A stretch of 64,000 nucleotides of DNA. Origin: Bin87 sp965219925 (GTDB lineage Bacteria; Chloroflexota; Dehalococcoidia; Lucifugimonadales; UBA3495). The stretch is from contig OZ244795.1 of the NCBI GenBank assembly GCA_965219925.1, positions 682,001 through 746,000 on the forward strand. The letters run 5' to 3'. The number at the start of each line of letters is the position of its first letter. Position 1 is the stretch's first letter. The notes below the pieces were generated by a model that saw only the letters and a program-made list of their open reading frames with translations, was not told the origin of the DNA and did not search any database. The translations under genes and the position numbers were made by a program. Shown here piece by piece: positions 43,660-52,318 of this stretch.

Positions 43660-45306
43660 CTAAAAAGTCCACCAGCCAGACCGACGGAAAGGCAATTGCT
43701 TTCCTTCCCTGACAATTTCGCACGCCTGCCCAACCAGAGCGCTGAACAGCGGGTGCGGACGATTGGGCCGGGACTGAAATTCCGGGTGAAACTGCACTCC
43801 CACCATAAACGGGTGGTCAGGGATTTCCGCCGTTTCAACCAGTTCCCCATCAGGTGACAATCCGCTCATTATCATGCCCGATGCTTCCAGTGATTCCCGG
43901 TATTTGTTGTTCACTTCGTAACGGTGACGATGCCGTTCCAGTACTTCCGGCGCTGCATACGCTTGCGCCATTCGCGTGTTGCTCTGCGGTCGGCAGGGAT
44001 ATTGCCCCAACCGCATGGTGCCACCCAGGTCGGTAACGCCCTTTTGTCCCAGCATAATATCAATGACCGGCTGCCTGCAATCCGGATCGAGTTCCGATGA
44101 GTTTGCTCCGGTCAGTCCCGTAACATCCCGCGCCCAGTCGATTACCATCACCTGCATACCCAGGCAAAGGCCGAGATAGGGAACTCCTTTTGCCCGTGCG
44201 TAGCGGCTGGTATCCACCATCCCCTCTACCCCCCTTGAGCCAAAGCCTCCCGGCACCACTATGCCGCACACGTCCTGCAGATGGTGATCAGGGCCGTCGC
44301 GCTCCACCGCCTCCGAGTGTACCCACCGCACGTCGGCGCGCACCCCGCAGGATGCAGCGGCGTGACGCAACGCTTCCCGTACCGACATGTACGAATCGGG
44401 GTACTCCACGTATTTACCCACTATAGCGATGGGCACCTCTCCGTCCGCCGCGTTCATCTGGTCCACCAGCCGACTCCAGTCTTCCAGTTTGCAATGCCCA
44501 CTCAGCCCCAACGCCTGGGACAGGATGCGGCTGACCCCGGACTCCTCCATAATCAAAGGTACTTCGTAAACGTTTTTCACGGTGGGCATGGGGAATATCG
44601 CTTGTGACTCAACGTCGCAGAACAACGAAAGTTTGTCTCTTATGCCGTGGGAAATCTCGGTGTCGCTGCGGCAAATCAATGCATCGGGTTGAATGCCGAT
44701 GCTGCGCAGTTCCTTGACGCTGTGCTGGGTTGGCTTGGTTTTCAGTTCCTCCGACGCCACGATGTAAGGCAACAAAGTCAGGTGCAGATAGAATACGTTG
44801 TCGCGACCCACTTCGTTGCGCATCTGCCGGATGGCTTCCAGGAATGGCAACCCTTCGATGTCGCCGACGGTTCCCCCTACTTCAACCACCACCACGTCGG
44901 CCGACGACTTTTCGGCCAGCCCAATGAGCCTGGCCTTGATCTCGTTGGTAAGGTGCGGGACCGTCTGAATGGTGCCGCCCAGAAAATCGCCCCTGCGCTC
45001 CCTGGTGATCAGCGTCAGGTAGGTCTGGCCGGCGGTGACGTTGCTGTCCCGCGTCAGTTCCACGTCTATGAATCGCTCGTAGTGGCCCAGATCCAGGTCG
45101 GTTTCACCGCCGTCCTTGGTTACGAACACCTCACCGTGCTGATAAGGAGACATAGTCCCCGGGTCGACGTTCAGATATGGGTCCAGCTTGATCACGGTTA
45201 CCGCGAGACCCTGACTTTTCAGGATGCGGCCTATAGAGGCAACACAAATGCCTTTTCCAATGGAGCTGACCACGCCCCCGGTAACAAAGATAAACTTGGT
45301 GGGCAT
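43660..45306 (-). CDS. pyrG: CTP synthase
   Basis: PyrG aminates UTP to CTP with glutamine. The 548-aa product begins KFIFVTGGVVSSIGKGICVA (P-loop region), with KLDPYLNVDPGTMSPYQHGEVFV. It has a class I glutamine amidotransferase domain with the nucleophile in YLGLCLGMQVMVID and the His-Glu pair in VGVQFHPEFQSRP. AGGAAATT precedes ATG 45306. The 147 bases between it and tal hold no gene. Confidence 0.97.
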   Translation of the reverse strand: MPTKFIFVTGGVVSSIGKGICVASIGRILKSQGLAVTVIKLDPYLNVDPGTMSPYQHGEVFVTKDGGETDLDLGHYERFIDVELTRDSNVTAGQTYLTLITRERRGDFLGGTIQTVPHLTNEIKARLIGLAEKSSADVVVVEVGGTVGDIEGLPFLEAIRQMRNEVGRDNVFYLHLTLLPYIVASEELKTKPTQHSVKELRSIGIQPDALICRSDTEISHGIRDKLSLFCDVESQAIFPMPTVKNVYEVPLIMEESGVSRILSQALGLSGHCKLEDWSRLVDQMNAADGEVPIAIVGKYVEYPDSYMSVREALRHAAASCGVRADVRWVHSEAVERDGPDHHLQDVCGIVVPGGFGSRGVEGMVDTSRYARAKGVPYLGLCLGMQVMVIDWARDVTGLTGANSSELDPDCRQPVIDIMLGQKGVTDLGGTMRLGQYPCRPQSNTRMAQAYAAPEVLERHRHRYEVNNKYRESLEASGMIMSGLSPDGELVETAEIPDHPFMVGVQFHPEFQSRPNRPHPLFSALVGQACEIVREGKQLPFRRSGWWTF

Positions 45307-45629
45307 AATTTCCTGGCGTACCTGCCGGATGGGGTTATGCCGTGGCCGGGGCGACGCGATATGTCACAGACATACCAGGCATTGGGCCATCAACCTGCAT
45401 CGTTAGGAAGAGCACGTAAACTAAAGAGGGAAACGCCGAGAGAGCATCCGTTGCATTGCCGGTTACGGACTTTGGGAACCCTTTCCCCGCAATCATTACA
45501 GAATAGGTCGTAAAGAATGCGCCGTATCTACGCTCCCCGTTGCCCCCATTATAAGTTGCTGAAAATTCATGTGTCAAATATACCGACGTGAGAAAATCGC
45601 AAAGCTTGTCATTGCGACCCCGTACTCGA

Positions 45630-45774
45630 CAGGGTCATTCGGTTGTCATTGCGAGGAGCGCAGCGACGTGGCAATCTCGTTGAGGTTGAGCACGTGCCGG
45701 GGAACCATCATTGCTACGGCGACGAGATTGCCACGCTGCGCTCGCAATGACATGAGGAAAACCGAAAGACCCTG
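45630..45774. repeat. Dispersed palindromic repeat copy E (CAGGGTC-ended type)
   Basis: CAGGGTCATTCGGTT leads into GTCATTGCGAGGAGCGCAGC. A long inverted repeat returns as ACGAGATTGCCACGCTGCG, then CTCGCAATGACATGAGG, and ends CCGAAAGACCCTG. It is nearly identical, in inverted orientation, to copy C at 20747. Between 45307 and 45629 I see no supported gene; the 80-codon frame there has no family features. Confidence 0.9.
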
Positions 45775-45907
45775 CCGTACTCGATGCGGGGATTAGCAAT
45801 CGCGCTCCCTCTCCCTTGATCGGAGAGGGTTGGAGCCTGCCCCGTACTTGATACGGGGGTGAGGGTGAACTCCCCCGCTCATCCCGAGCCTGTCGAAGGA
45901 TCACCCT

Positions 45908-45957
45908 GTCATTGCGCCACCTCATCGAGATTGCCACGCTGCGCTCCTCGCAATGAC
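45908..45957. repeat. Short palindromic repeat piece F
   Basis: GTCATTGCGCCACCTCATCG joins directly to AGATTGCCACGCTGCGCTCC and TCGCAATGAC. This is a deletion derivative of the repeat, missing the middle. Just upstream, around 45805-45890, other short repeat types occur (CCCTCTCCCTTGATCGGAGA; CATCCCGAGCCTGTCGAAGG). Confidence 0.75.
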
Positions 45958-46085
45958 GGAAGGCAGGGCCTGGAGTTTCGCAATTTTCTCACCAACGCGG
46001 CATATTGCCCGTTCTTGAGCCTGATGAAGTTTTGTAATCGTAGAATCAGGATCAATCTATGGGCGTGGCGGCAGTTCGCCGTGCG

Positions 46086-46246
46086 CTCATGCGTACCCAC
46101 TTTGTCATTGCGCCCCCGCACTTGATGCGGGGGTTGGCAATCTCGTCGCCGTAGCAACGGCGGTTCGCCGACGTGCGTTCAACCTCATCGAGATTGCCAC
46201 GTCGCTGTGCTCCTCGCAATGACAGATTAGAGTGAGTACGCGTGAG
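46086..46246. repeat. Dispersed palindromic repeat copy G (GTACGCGTGAG-ended type)
   Basis: CTCATGCGTACCCACTTTGT and the final GAGTACGCGTGAG are inverted ends, with the same CGCCCCCGCACTTGATGCGG and ATTGCCACGTCGCTGTGC core halves as copy D but in the opposite orientation. It lies immediately before the alpha/beta hydrolase promoter region. Confidence 0.9.
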
Positions 46247-46377
46247 TGACGTGCGCAGTGGACAAACCCGAATCCTCGGTTTTTGTGGTATCGTATTGCA
46301 CGATTTGGGGCCGGTTTAGTGCTGACATTACCGGCGCCTGAGCGATCCTTTTCTAACATTTCAGAGGTGACGCCCCG

Positions 46378-47172
46378 ATGGTTGCGCACAGTGAGCGGAT
46401 GGTCTCCGTCCGCGGCGGTATGTTCAATGTACAGGTTGCCGAGGGTGGCTCCGGCCATCCGCTGGTCTTCCTGCATGGAGCCGGCGGCTACGTGGGTTGG
46501 CCCGATTTTCTCGACCGCCTGGCTCAGCATTACCACGTTTACGCTCCGGCCCACCCGGGCGTGGCCGAGTCAACCGGCTTGAACCATCTGGATGACCTGT
46601 GGGACCTGGTGCAATTTTACGAAGAGTTGCTGGATGCTCTCGGCATAGATCATTGTTTCGTGGTCGGCCATTCGTACGGAGGATTCTGCGCGGCAGAACT
46701 GGCAGCCCACCGACCGGAGCGGGTTTCTCGCCTGGTATTGGTCAATTCTCTGGGGCTATGGCTGGACGACAACCCGGTCGCCGATTTCTTCATCCTCACG
46801 CCCGACGAACGCCGGGAAATGCTGTGGTTCGACCCCGAAAGCGACCTCGCCCGTGCCTACGTCGCACAACCCGAAGGCATCGAAGAACGCATGGAACACA
46901 CGCTGGACCGGTTGCAGACTTTACAGTCCGTCGCCAAGTTCACCTGGCCGATCCCCGAGCGCGGCTTGACCAAGCGCTCCCATCGCATCACCATGCCCAC
47001 CCTCGTGCTGTGGGGTGATTCCGACCAGGTAATCCCGCCGGCATACGGCGCTGCCTTTCGCGACCTGCTTCCCAACGCCACCCTCACGGTGATTCCCGAG
47101 TGCGGCCACATCCCCCAGCTGGAGCGGCCCGACGCCTTCTTTGACTCCGTAGCAGGTTTCCTCCAAAGCTGA
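46378..47172 (+). CDS. Alpha/beta hydrolase
   Basis: The 264-aa product has the fold's HGAGGYVGWPDFLDRLA (oxyanion hole), the nucleophile Ser in VVGHSYGGFCAAELAA, the acid in LWGDSDQVIPP and His in ECGHIPQLERP. The N-terminus is VRGGMFNVQVAEGGSGHPLV. GAGGTGAC lies before ATG 46378. The family covers esterases, lipases, C-C hydrolases and epoxide hydrolases, and the sequence does not discriminate. It precedes a ferritin gene by 72 bases with no clear functional tie. Confidence 0.92.
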   Translation: MVAHSERMVSVRGGMFNVQVAEGGSGHPLVFLHGAGGYVGWPDFLDRLAQHYHVYAPAHPGVAESTGLNHLDDLWDLVQFYEELLDALGIDHCFVVGHSYGGFCAAELAAHRPERVSRLVLVNSLGLWLDDNPVADFFILTPDERREMLWFDPESDLARAYVAQPEGIEERMEHTLDRLQTLQSVAKFTWPIPERGLTKRSHRITMPTLVLWGDSDQVIPPAYGAAFRDLLPNATLTVIPECGHIPQLERPDAFFDSVAGFLQS

Positions 47173-47244
47173 CTCCTGCTATCTCATTCCACGTTACCGC
47201 CTCCATGTTCCCGCTACGTTCAAGCCACAATTCAGGAGATTCAC

Positions 47245-47751
47245 ATGGCCATTAGCGACGCCATGCGCGATTCCATCAATCATCACATCAACGCCGAGTT
47301 CTATTCTTCCTACCTGTATCTCTCCATGTCCATTTTTTGCGACGCCTCCGATCTGCCCGGATTCGCCCATTGGATGCGCATACAGAGCCAGGAAGAATAC
47401 AACCATGCCATCCGGCTCGTGGACTATATCGAAGATCGGGACGGCCGCGTCACTTTGCTACCCATCCAGCAACCACCCGTTGAATTCGATTCGGTGGATC
47501 ACATTATGCAAGAAACGCTCGCACACGAACAGCACGTTTCCGCCCTTATCAACGACCTGTATCACGTCGCGATTACCGAGGGAGACTACGCAACTCAGGT
47601 AATGCTCCAGTGGTTCATCAACGAGCAGGTCGAAGAAGAAAAAACGGTGCGGGACGTGATCGCATCGCTGCGGATGGTGAACGGACGCAGCGACGCATTG
47701 CTCCTGTTGGATCGGGAGATGGGTTCTCGCGCGGCGGCAACCCCCGCCTGA
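47245..47751 (+). CDS. ftnA: Non-heme ferritin
   Basis: Ferritin oxidises Fe(II) and stores the mineral in a 24-mer shell. The 168-aa four-helix product has SDAMRDSINHHINAEFYSSY, the ferroxidase ligands in QSQEEYNHAIRLVDYI (Glu...Glu-x-x-His) and a second-half QWFINEQVEEEKTVRDVIA. AGGAGA lies 7 bases before ATG 47245. The gene symbol follows the classical ferritin type (no heme-ligand Met at the bacterioferritin position could be identified). Confidence 0.93.
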   Translation: MAISDAMRDSINHHINAEFYSSYLYLSMSIFCDASDLPGFAHWMRIQSQEEYNHAIRLVDYIEDRDGRVTLLPIQQPPVEFDSVDHIMQETLAHEQHVSALINDLYHVAITEGDYATQVMLQWFINEQVEEEKTVRDVIASLRMVNGRSDALLLLDREMGSRAAATPA

Positions 47752-47803
47752 TCCCTCGCGCAACCACGCTCCAATTCCTCAACCCTGCTCCGGAGATGTC
47801 ATC

Positions 47804-48304
47804 TTGACTCTGAACGAATTCATCACCGACGCGCTGGAACACGAAAACGGATACCTGCTGGAAGCGCTGGACGGACTGACCCCTGATGAGTTGGCCTGGC
47901 AACCCGCCGCCGACGCCAATTCAATCGGCTGGATCCTGTGGCACATGGTCCGCGTCGAGGATATGTGGGTTCAATTTTTCGCCCAGTTTCAACCAGAACT
48001 CTGGGAGTCGGGTGCCTGGAACGAAAAATTCGGGCTGCCAACCCGAGATAACGGATTCGGCCACACCCCCGACCAAGTCAACAACTTCCCGCGTTTGGAT
48101 CTGGCGCAGTTTCTGGATTACCGAGCGGCGGTTCGGGCCGCCACCCTGGCCTACCTCAACACTTTGTCTCCCACCGACATGGAAACCGTCCCGCGCGAAC
48201 GCCGGCCCGAAATGTCTCTGGGCGCCATGTTTCGGCAGATCATCGGCGAAATGTACCAGCATGTGGGACACATCGCCTACCTACGTGGCCTGCAGGGTAA
48301 ATGA
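47804..48304 (+). CDS. DinB-superfamily protein (DUF664-like)
   Basis: The 166-aa four-helix product starts at TTG 47804 (GGAG 10 bases before). It has ALEHENGYLLEALDGLTPDE, IGWILWHMVRVEDMWV with a metal-ligand His, and the family end IGEMYQHVGHIAYLRGLQGK with two more His. DinB-fold proteins are metal-dependent thiol transferases or of unknown function. Its last 37 bases recur at 51275, past the island that follows, so the gene end marks an insertion or recombination site. Confidence 0.88.
   Translation: MTLNEFITDALEHENGYLLEALDGLTPDELAWQPAADANSIGWILWHMVRVEDMWVQFFAQFQPELWESGAWNEKFGLPTRDNGFGHTPDQVNNFPRLDLAQFLDYRAAVRAATLAYLNTLSPTDMETVPRERRPEMSLGAMFRQIIGEMYQHVGHIAYLRGLQGK
48265..48301 (+). repeat. 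Direct repeat, left copy (dinB 3' end)
   Basis: GGGACACATCGCCTACCTAC then GTGGCCTGCAGGGTAAA at the end of the DinB gene recurs at 51275-51311 with three differences. The two copies bracket the island with the IS element. Confidence 0.85.
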
Positions 48305-48352
48305 GCGCGCCCGGCGTTGGCAAAGTCTTCACGTTGAAAATCGTGCCCCTAG

Positions 48353-49865
48353 CAGCCCGTCCGAGAAACACGGCCGGCTGTTGGGGGTATGATGGGATGA
48401 GCATTCAGCCAACGGAGCCGACTGGTGAGCAAGACCTACCTTCCCTATGATCCCGACCAGCAGTTGCTGCTGCCACAGGCGTTGCAGGAGTGGCTGCCTG
48501 ATGACCACCTGGCCTATTTCATCTCCGACATCGTGGACCAGTTGGACCTCTCCGAGATCACGGCCCGCTACGAGCAGGAGCGGCGGGGCGGACCGCCCTA
48601 CAATCCTCGGATGATGGTGAAGGTGCTGCTCTACGGCTACTGCAGCGGGGTGTCGTCTTCTCGGCGCATCGCCCAGCGGCTGCACGAGGACATCGCCTTT
48701 CGGGTGCTGGCGGCCAACAACACGCCGGACTTCCGCACCATCTCGGACTTTCGCAAGGATCACCTGGAGGCGTTGTCGGGGTTGTTCTTGCAGGTGCTGA
48801 TGCTGTGCTGTCAGGCGGGGCTGGTGAAGCTGGGCCATGTGGTGCTGGACGGGACCAAGGTGAGGGCCAACGCATCGAAGCACCAGGCGATGAGTTATCA
48901 GCGGATGAAAGAGAAGGAAGGGCAGCTGCAGGGGGAGGTGGATGAGTTGCTGCGGCAGGCCCAGGAGGTGGATGAGGAGGAAGACCGCCGGTACGGTCGG
49001 GACCAGCGCGGAGACGAGTTGCCGGAGGAGTTGGCCTTTCGGGAGGGCCGGCTGGAGAAGATCCGGGAGGCCATGGCGGTGCTGGAGGCCGAGGCCCAGG
49101 CCGCTGCTGAACAGGCCGAGACAGAGGGCAAGGCGCATCCTGGAGTGCCCGAGGACAAGGCCCAGCGCAACTTCACCGACCCGGAGTCCCGCATCATGCC
49201 CGCTGCTGGTGGCAAGGACTTCCTGCAAGCGTACAACTGTCAGGCGGTGGTGGACCATGAGCATCAGGTGATTGTGGCAACTCGCGCCACCAACGTGGCA
49301 TCGGACAAGCAGCAGGCGGTGGTGATGATCGGGGAGGCCATTGCCAACACCGGCAAGGTGCCCAGGGAAGTATCCGCCGATGCCGGTTACTACTCGGCCC
49401 CGGCCGTGGCTGATTTGCAGGCCTTGGGCACCGACCCGTTCGTCGCGCCGGAAAAGACCCGCCACGGCCACAAGCCGCCGCCCGCGCCGCGCGGACGCAT
49501 CCCCAAGGATCTCTCGCCCAGAGACCGGATGCGCCGCAAGTTGCAGACCAAGCGGGGTCGGCAACGCTACGCGTTACGCATGGGGACGGTGGAGCCGGTC
49601 TTCGGCCAGATCAAGCAGGGCCGAGGGTTCCGGCAGTTCCTGCTGCGGGGTTTGCAGAAGGTGCAGAGCGAGTGGTCGCTGATCTGCATTGGCCACAACC
49701 TGCTCAAGCTGTTCCGCTTTGGTGGGACGGCTCACGGCAAAGGTCGTCAACCTCACATCCCCACCGCTGGGTTTTTGCCGGGGCAACATCCAATCAGAGG
49801 GACGGCGTGATCAGTTCCGTATCCACGTTGGCATCAGGCCCTGTCAGCATTCCTCGGACGGACTG
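48353..49865 (+). mobile_element. Complete IS1182-family insertion sequence
   Basis: The element is bounded by inverted repeats: left end CAGCCCGTCCGAGAAACAC (48353) and right end, read inward, CAGTCCGTCCGAGGAATGC (from 49865). They match at 15 of 19 positions. CTAG flanks both sides (48349-48352 and 49866-49869), consistent with a 4-bp palindromic target duplication. It holds one intact transposase gene. At 1513 bp it is typical of the family and looks active. Confidence 0.88.
48425..49810 (+). CDS. IS1182-family DDE transposase
   Basis: The 461-aa product starts at GTG 48425. The N-terminal DUF772 domain is clear (DDHLAYFISDIVDQLDLSEI, PYNPRMMVKVLLYGYCSGV, SSRRIAQRLHEDIAFRVLAA, TPDFRTISDFRKDHL). 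The DDE core has VVLDGTKVRANAS, a long coiled/helical insertion rich in Glu (residues 160-240), NFTDPESRIMPAAGGK, VSADAGYYS and MGTVEPVFGQIKQGRGFRQF with the last Glu. The C-terminal segment is GHNLLKLFRF. It has no frameshift and its codon use is very GC-rich. Confidence 0.95.
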   Translation: MSKTYLPYDPDQQLLLPQALQEWLPDDHLAYFISDIVDQLDLSEITARYEQERRGGPPYNPRMMVKVLLYGYCSGVSSSRRIAQRLHEDIAFRVLAANNTPDFRTISDFRKDHLEALSGLFLQVLMLCCQAGLVKLGHVVLDGTKVRANASKHQAMSYQRMKEKEGQLQGEVDELLRQAQEVDEEEDRRYGRDQRGDELPEELAFREGRLEKIREAMAVLEAEAQAAAEQAETEGKAHPGVPEDKAQRNFTDPESRIMPAAGGKDFLQAYNCQAVVDHEHQVIVATRATNVASDKQQAVVMIGEAIANTGKVPREVSADAGYYSAPAVADLQALGTDPFVAPEKTRHGHKPPPAPRGRIPKDLSPRDRMRRKLQTKRGRQRYALRMGTVEPVFGQIKQGRGFRQFLLRGLQKVQSEWSLICIGHNLLKLFRFGGTAHGKGRQPHIPTAGFLPGQHPIRGTA

Positions 49866-50036
49866 CTAGCCAAAATAACAGAGGCTTGATACATTGGAGA
49901 CAGAGTACTAGGGTGTGTTGACGAATACCGTAATCACGGTTCTGATTCTTTCATCATACCCTCTCTGGACTCCTGCTTTCGCAGGAGTGACGGGTTGGTT
50001 TGCTAATTGTCAACAGGCTCTAGTTCAGAGGGCATT

Positions 50037-50585
50037 ATGACTACACTAACAATCCGAATCAGTTCATTACGTGAGGAATCGGATTGCACCGGTCCGCCGA
50101 TAGATGGCGCCATGGTGTTGCTGGCGTACTCCAATGGAACTTATCTGACCGGGCAAACCAATGAAGCGGGCAAATGCGAGTTTGACCTTTACCGGCTTGA
50201 CGACAAAATGACCCTCTTGGTGGCTGCGGAAGGCCACCTGGCTTGCTAACGTTCCGGGGAGCCGGCTATGCGTTTGGTATCAACAAGTGGAGTGGTGGAG
50301 TTAGAACCCGCGCAGAATGATCTCAATTCTGTCCTGTTCGCCAAATCAACCGGGCACATTCCCGGCATCGTGGGCAGGCTGAACCCTATCAACGATGGAC
50401 GATGTTATGTGTACGCCGACAATGTCGCTATCAATGAAGAATTGGCCCACCCAGCACACTTCAACATGGGCGATTGGCTTGACCTTGTTGATGTTCATGG
50501 TATGACAACCTCCCTCCGTTTTTTGCAAATCACAGGGCAATACTCACTCATCGAGTACACCACTCCAAAACCATACGGAGTGTGA
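50037..50585 (+). pseudogene. Carboxypeptidase-regulatory-like domain gene split by one stop codon
   Basis: ATG 50037 opens a 70-codon frame whose product has an Ig-like beta pattern (PIDGAMVLLAYSNGTYLTGQ, EAGKCEFDLYRLDDKMTLLV, AAEGH). It ends at TAA 50247-50249. The same frame continues without another stop to 50585 and encodes VVELEPAQNDLNSVLFAKST, GHIPGIVGRLNPINDGRCYVYADN and SLIEYTTPKPYG. From memory these two halves occur as one protein in effector-associated families, so I read this as a single gene with a nonsense mutation. An ATG at 50268 could let the second half be made alone. The next gene overlaps its stop region. Confidence 0.6.
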
Positions 50586-50587
50586 AT

Positions 50588-51202
50588 ATGAGCACCGACA
50601 ACCAAGATCTGCATGCAATGTTGCGCTCCTTCATCACGCGACAAACCGAATTTAACGAATACCAGCGAGAGGTCAATGCTGCATCTCAGGCGCGACTCAA
50701 TGGTATTCAAGACGAGCTCATCGAGTTCAAAGATGAAGCTAACGCCCGATTTGAAGGTCTCGCCAATGACGCGGCGGAAGTCAAAGGAGGCCATGCATAC
50801 GTCATGACCACTCAGCAACCGGAGCTTGTCGCAGAGCGACTTGGATTCTATTACGAAAGAGTGATGTCGACTGGCGAGTTGGTGGATATGACCCGCGAGC
50901 AGCCTGAAGTCATTTCGACCGATAACGAACGGGAAAGCTTCCTCAATGCTGACTTGATATTGAAGGTGAAGGATAAAGTCAACAGCCTCACAAACTATAT
51001 TGCCGTTGAAGTTTCCTATACAGGTCAGGAGCGGGATGCGGAGCGGACACTGTGGAATGCTGGGTTCTTAAATCAATTCACTGGGAGGCCAGCTTACGCT
51101 GCTGTCGCCAGCGTTAAAAACGATGAGGCGGTGCAATCGCAAATAGATAAAAAGGGGTTGCTTTGGCATAGCATACGAGCGGCAGACTTACAACCAAATT
51201 GA
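50588..51202 (+). CDS. Coiled-coil protein with PD-(D/E)XK-like C-terminal part
   Basis: ATG 50588 (GGAG 8 bases before) gives 204 aa. Residues 1-65 are heptad-rich and charged, a coiled coil (FNEYQREVNAASQARLNGIQ, DELIEFKDEANARFEGLA). The second half has FLNADLILKVKDKVNSLTNY, IAVEVSYTGQERDAERTLWN, AGFLNQFTGRPAYAAVASV. This order of an Asp, an E-V-S strand and a helix is typical of the PD-(D/E)XK nuclease core, with Ser in place of Lys. Enzyme activity is not certain. It directly follows the split gene and is likely its partner. Confidence 0.7.
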   Translation: MSTDNQDLHAMLRSFITRQTEFNEYQREVNAASQARLNGIQDELIEFKDEANARFEGLANDAAEVKGGHAYVMTTQQPELVAERLGFYYERVMSTGELVDMTREQPEVISTDNERESFLNADLILKVKDKVNSLTNYIAVEVSYTGQERDAERTLWNAGFLNQFTGRPAYAAVASVKNDEAVQSQIDKKGLLWHSIRAADLQPN

Positions 51203-51274
51203 TATAGGATGGTGTAGGGTAGGCAAGACGGTTGAGAAGTATGTCCGCGGGCCTGAGCAGGAGGTGCCATCGTA

Positions 51275-51311
51275 GGGACACATCGCCTACCTGCGCGGCC
51301 TGCAGGGTAAG
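51275..51311 (+). repeat. Direct repeat, right copy (relic of dinB 3' end)
   Basis: GGGACACATCGCCTACCTGC then GCGGCCTGCAGGGTAAG matches the last codons of the DinB gene (GHIAYLRGLQGK) and ends at a TAA. The rest of a DinB gene is absent here. It closes the 3-kb island that starts after 48301. Confidence 0.85.
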
Positions 51312-51371
51312 TAACCTGACGCCCAACGCTGACTCTGCGGATTGCCCTCCGACGGTGTCTGCGGGCAGTTC

Positions 51372-51833
51372 CTACCGCAATTGCCTGAGTCCGTCTTCCA
51401 GCGCAACCCAGGGTAGCAGGGCGCATTTGATCCGAACCGGATATTGCCGAACCACTTCCAGGGCGCTCAGTTCGCCCAACTCCACCACTGCCACCGGCGG
51501 CAATGGTTTGCCCTGCATCAAGTCGCGAAACAGCTGGGATACGTCGGAGGCGCCTTCCACCGTGCGCCCGGACAGGTTCTCGGCCAGCAGCGACGCCGAC
51601 GCCTGTATAATGCTGCATCCTTCCGCCGTCGCGCTCACGCGCTCAATCACCAATGGTTGGCCGGCTGGCGCGGCCAACTGCAGCTGAATGTTGGCCCGGT
51701 CGCCGCAGAACGGGTTGAACTCTTCTGCCTCCGCGTCCGGCGATTCCAGGCGACACCGGTGCCGGGGACGCCGGTAGTGATCCATGATGACATCGCCGTA
51801 GAGCGCGTCGGGTTGGTCGGGCAGCAGCGCCAT
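51372..51833 (-). CDS. sufU: SufU/IscU-like Fe-S scaffold, second paralogue
   Basis: ATG 51833 gives 153 aa. The three scaffold Cys are at residues 43 (FNPFCGDR, with Asp45), 73 (EGCSIIQASASLL) and 137 (RIKCALLPW). SufU either accepts sulfur from SufS via zinc or assembles clusters. It is the last gene of the suf operon and starts 30 bases after the other sufU. It lacks about 10 residues of the longer SufU-specific insertion, so it could be a divergent scaffold. Codon use matches the operon. Confidence 0.88.
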   Translation of the reverse strand: MALLPDQPDALYGDVIMDHYRRPRHRCRLESPDAEAEEFNPFCGDRANIQLQLAAPAGQPLVIERVSATAEGCSIIQASASLLAENLSGRTVEGASDVSQLFRDLMQGKPLPPVAVVELGELSALEVVRQYPVRIKCALLPWVALEDGLRQLR

Positions 51834-51862
51834 GTAATCAGCCGAACTCCGGAGCGCCGAGG

Positions 51863-52318
51863 TTATTCGGTGGTGGCGATTTCCTCGCCATCCAGAGCGG
51901 CTTTCAGCGTATGCCACGCCAGGATCGCGCACTTGATGCGAGTTGGGTAGGCGATCACGCCGGACAGTATCTCCAGGTCGCCCAACAGATCAACGTCCAG
52001 CTTGGCGTCGGGCTGGGTCATCATCCGGTGAAACTCCTCAAAGAGCGCGGCTACATCCGGCCCCGACGCACCCTTTACGGCCTGCGTGAGCAGCGACGCC
52101 GACGCCCGGCTGATGGCGCACCCGTGGCCCTGAAAGCCCACGTCGTCAACGACTCCACTATCATGGTTCACCTTCAACTGCAACGAGATCTGGTCGCCGC
52201 ACAGCGGGTTGAAACCGTCGGCGTGATGTGTGGCATCCTCCAACGCGCGAAAGTTGCGCGGCCGGCGGTTATGTTCCAACAAGATTTCCTGATACAGATC
52301 GCCCAAATCTGAAGCCAT
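51863..52318 (-). CDS. sufU: SufU Fe-S scaffold / sulfur acceptor
   Basis: The 151-aa product begins LGDLYQEILLEHNRRPRNF. Ligand Cys are at 40 (FNPLCGDQ, Asp42), 67 (GHGCAISRASAS) and 130 (RIKCAILAWH). It overlaps the sufS stop by one base at 52318, indicating coupling with the desulfurase it serves. A second sufU-like gene follows at once, so the operon has two copies with about a third identical residues by eye. Confidence 0.93.
   Translation of the reverse strand: MASDLGDLYQEILLEHNRRPRNFRALEDATHHADGFNPLCGDQISLQLKVNHDSGVVDDVGFQGHGCAISRASASLLTQAVKGASGPDVAALFEEFHRMMTQPDAKLDVDLLGDLEILSGVIAYPTRIKCAILAWHTLKAALDGEEIATTE

Noticed and set aside
45335..45577. 80-codon minus-strand frame upstream of pyrG
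   Set aside because: No family motif, no good ribosome-binding site, and no sign of coding bias beyond the local composition.
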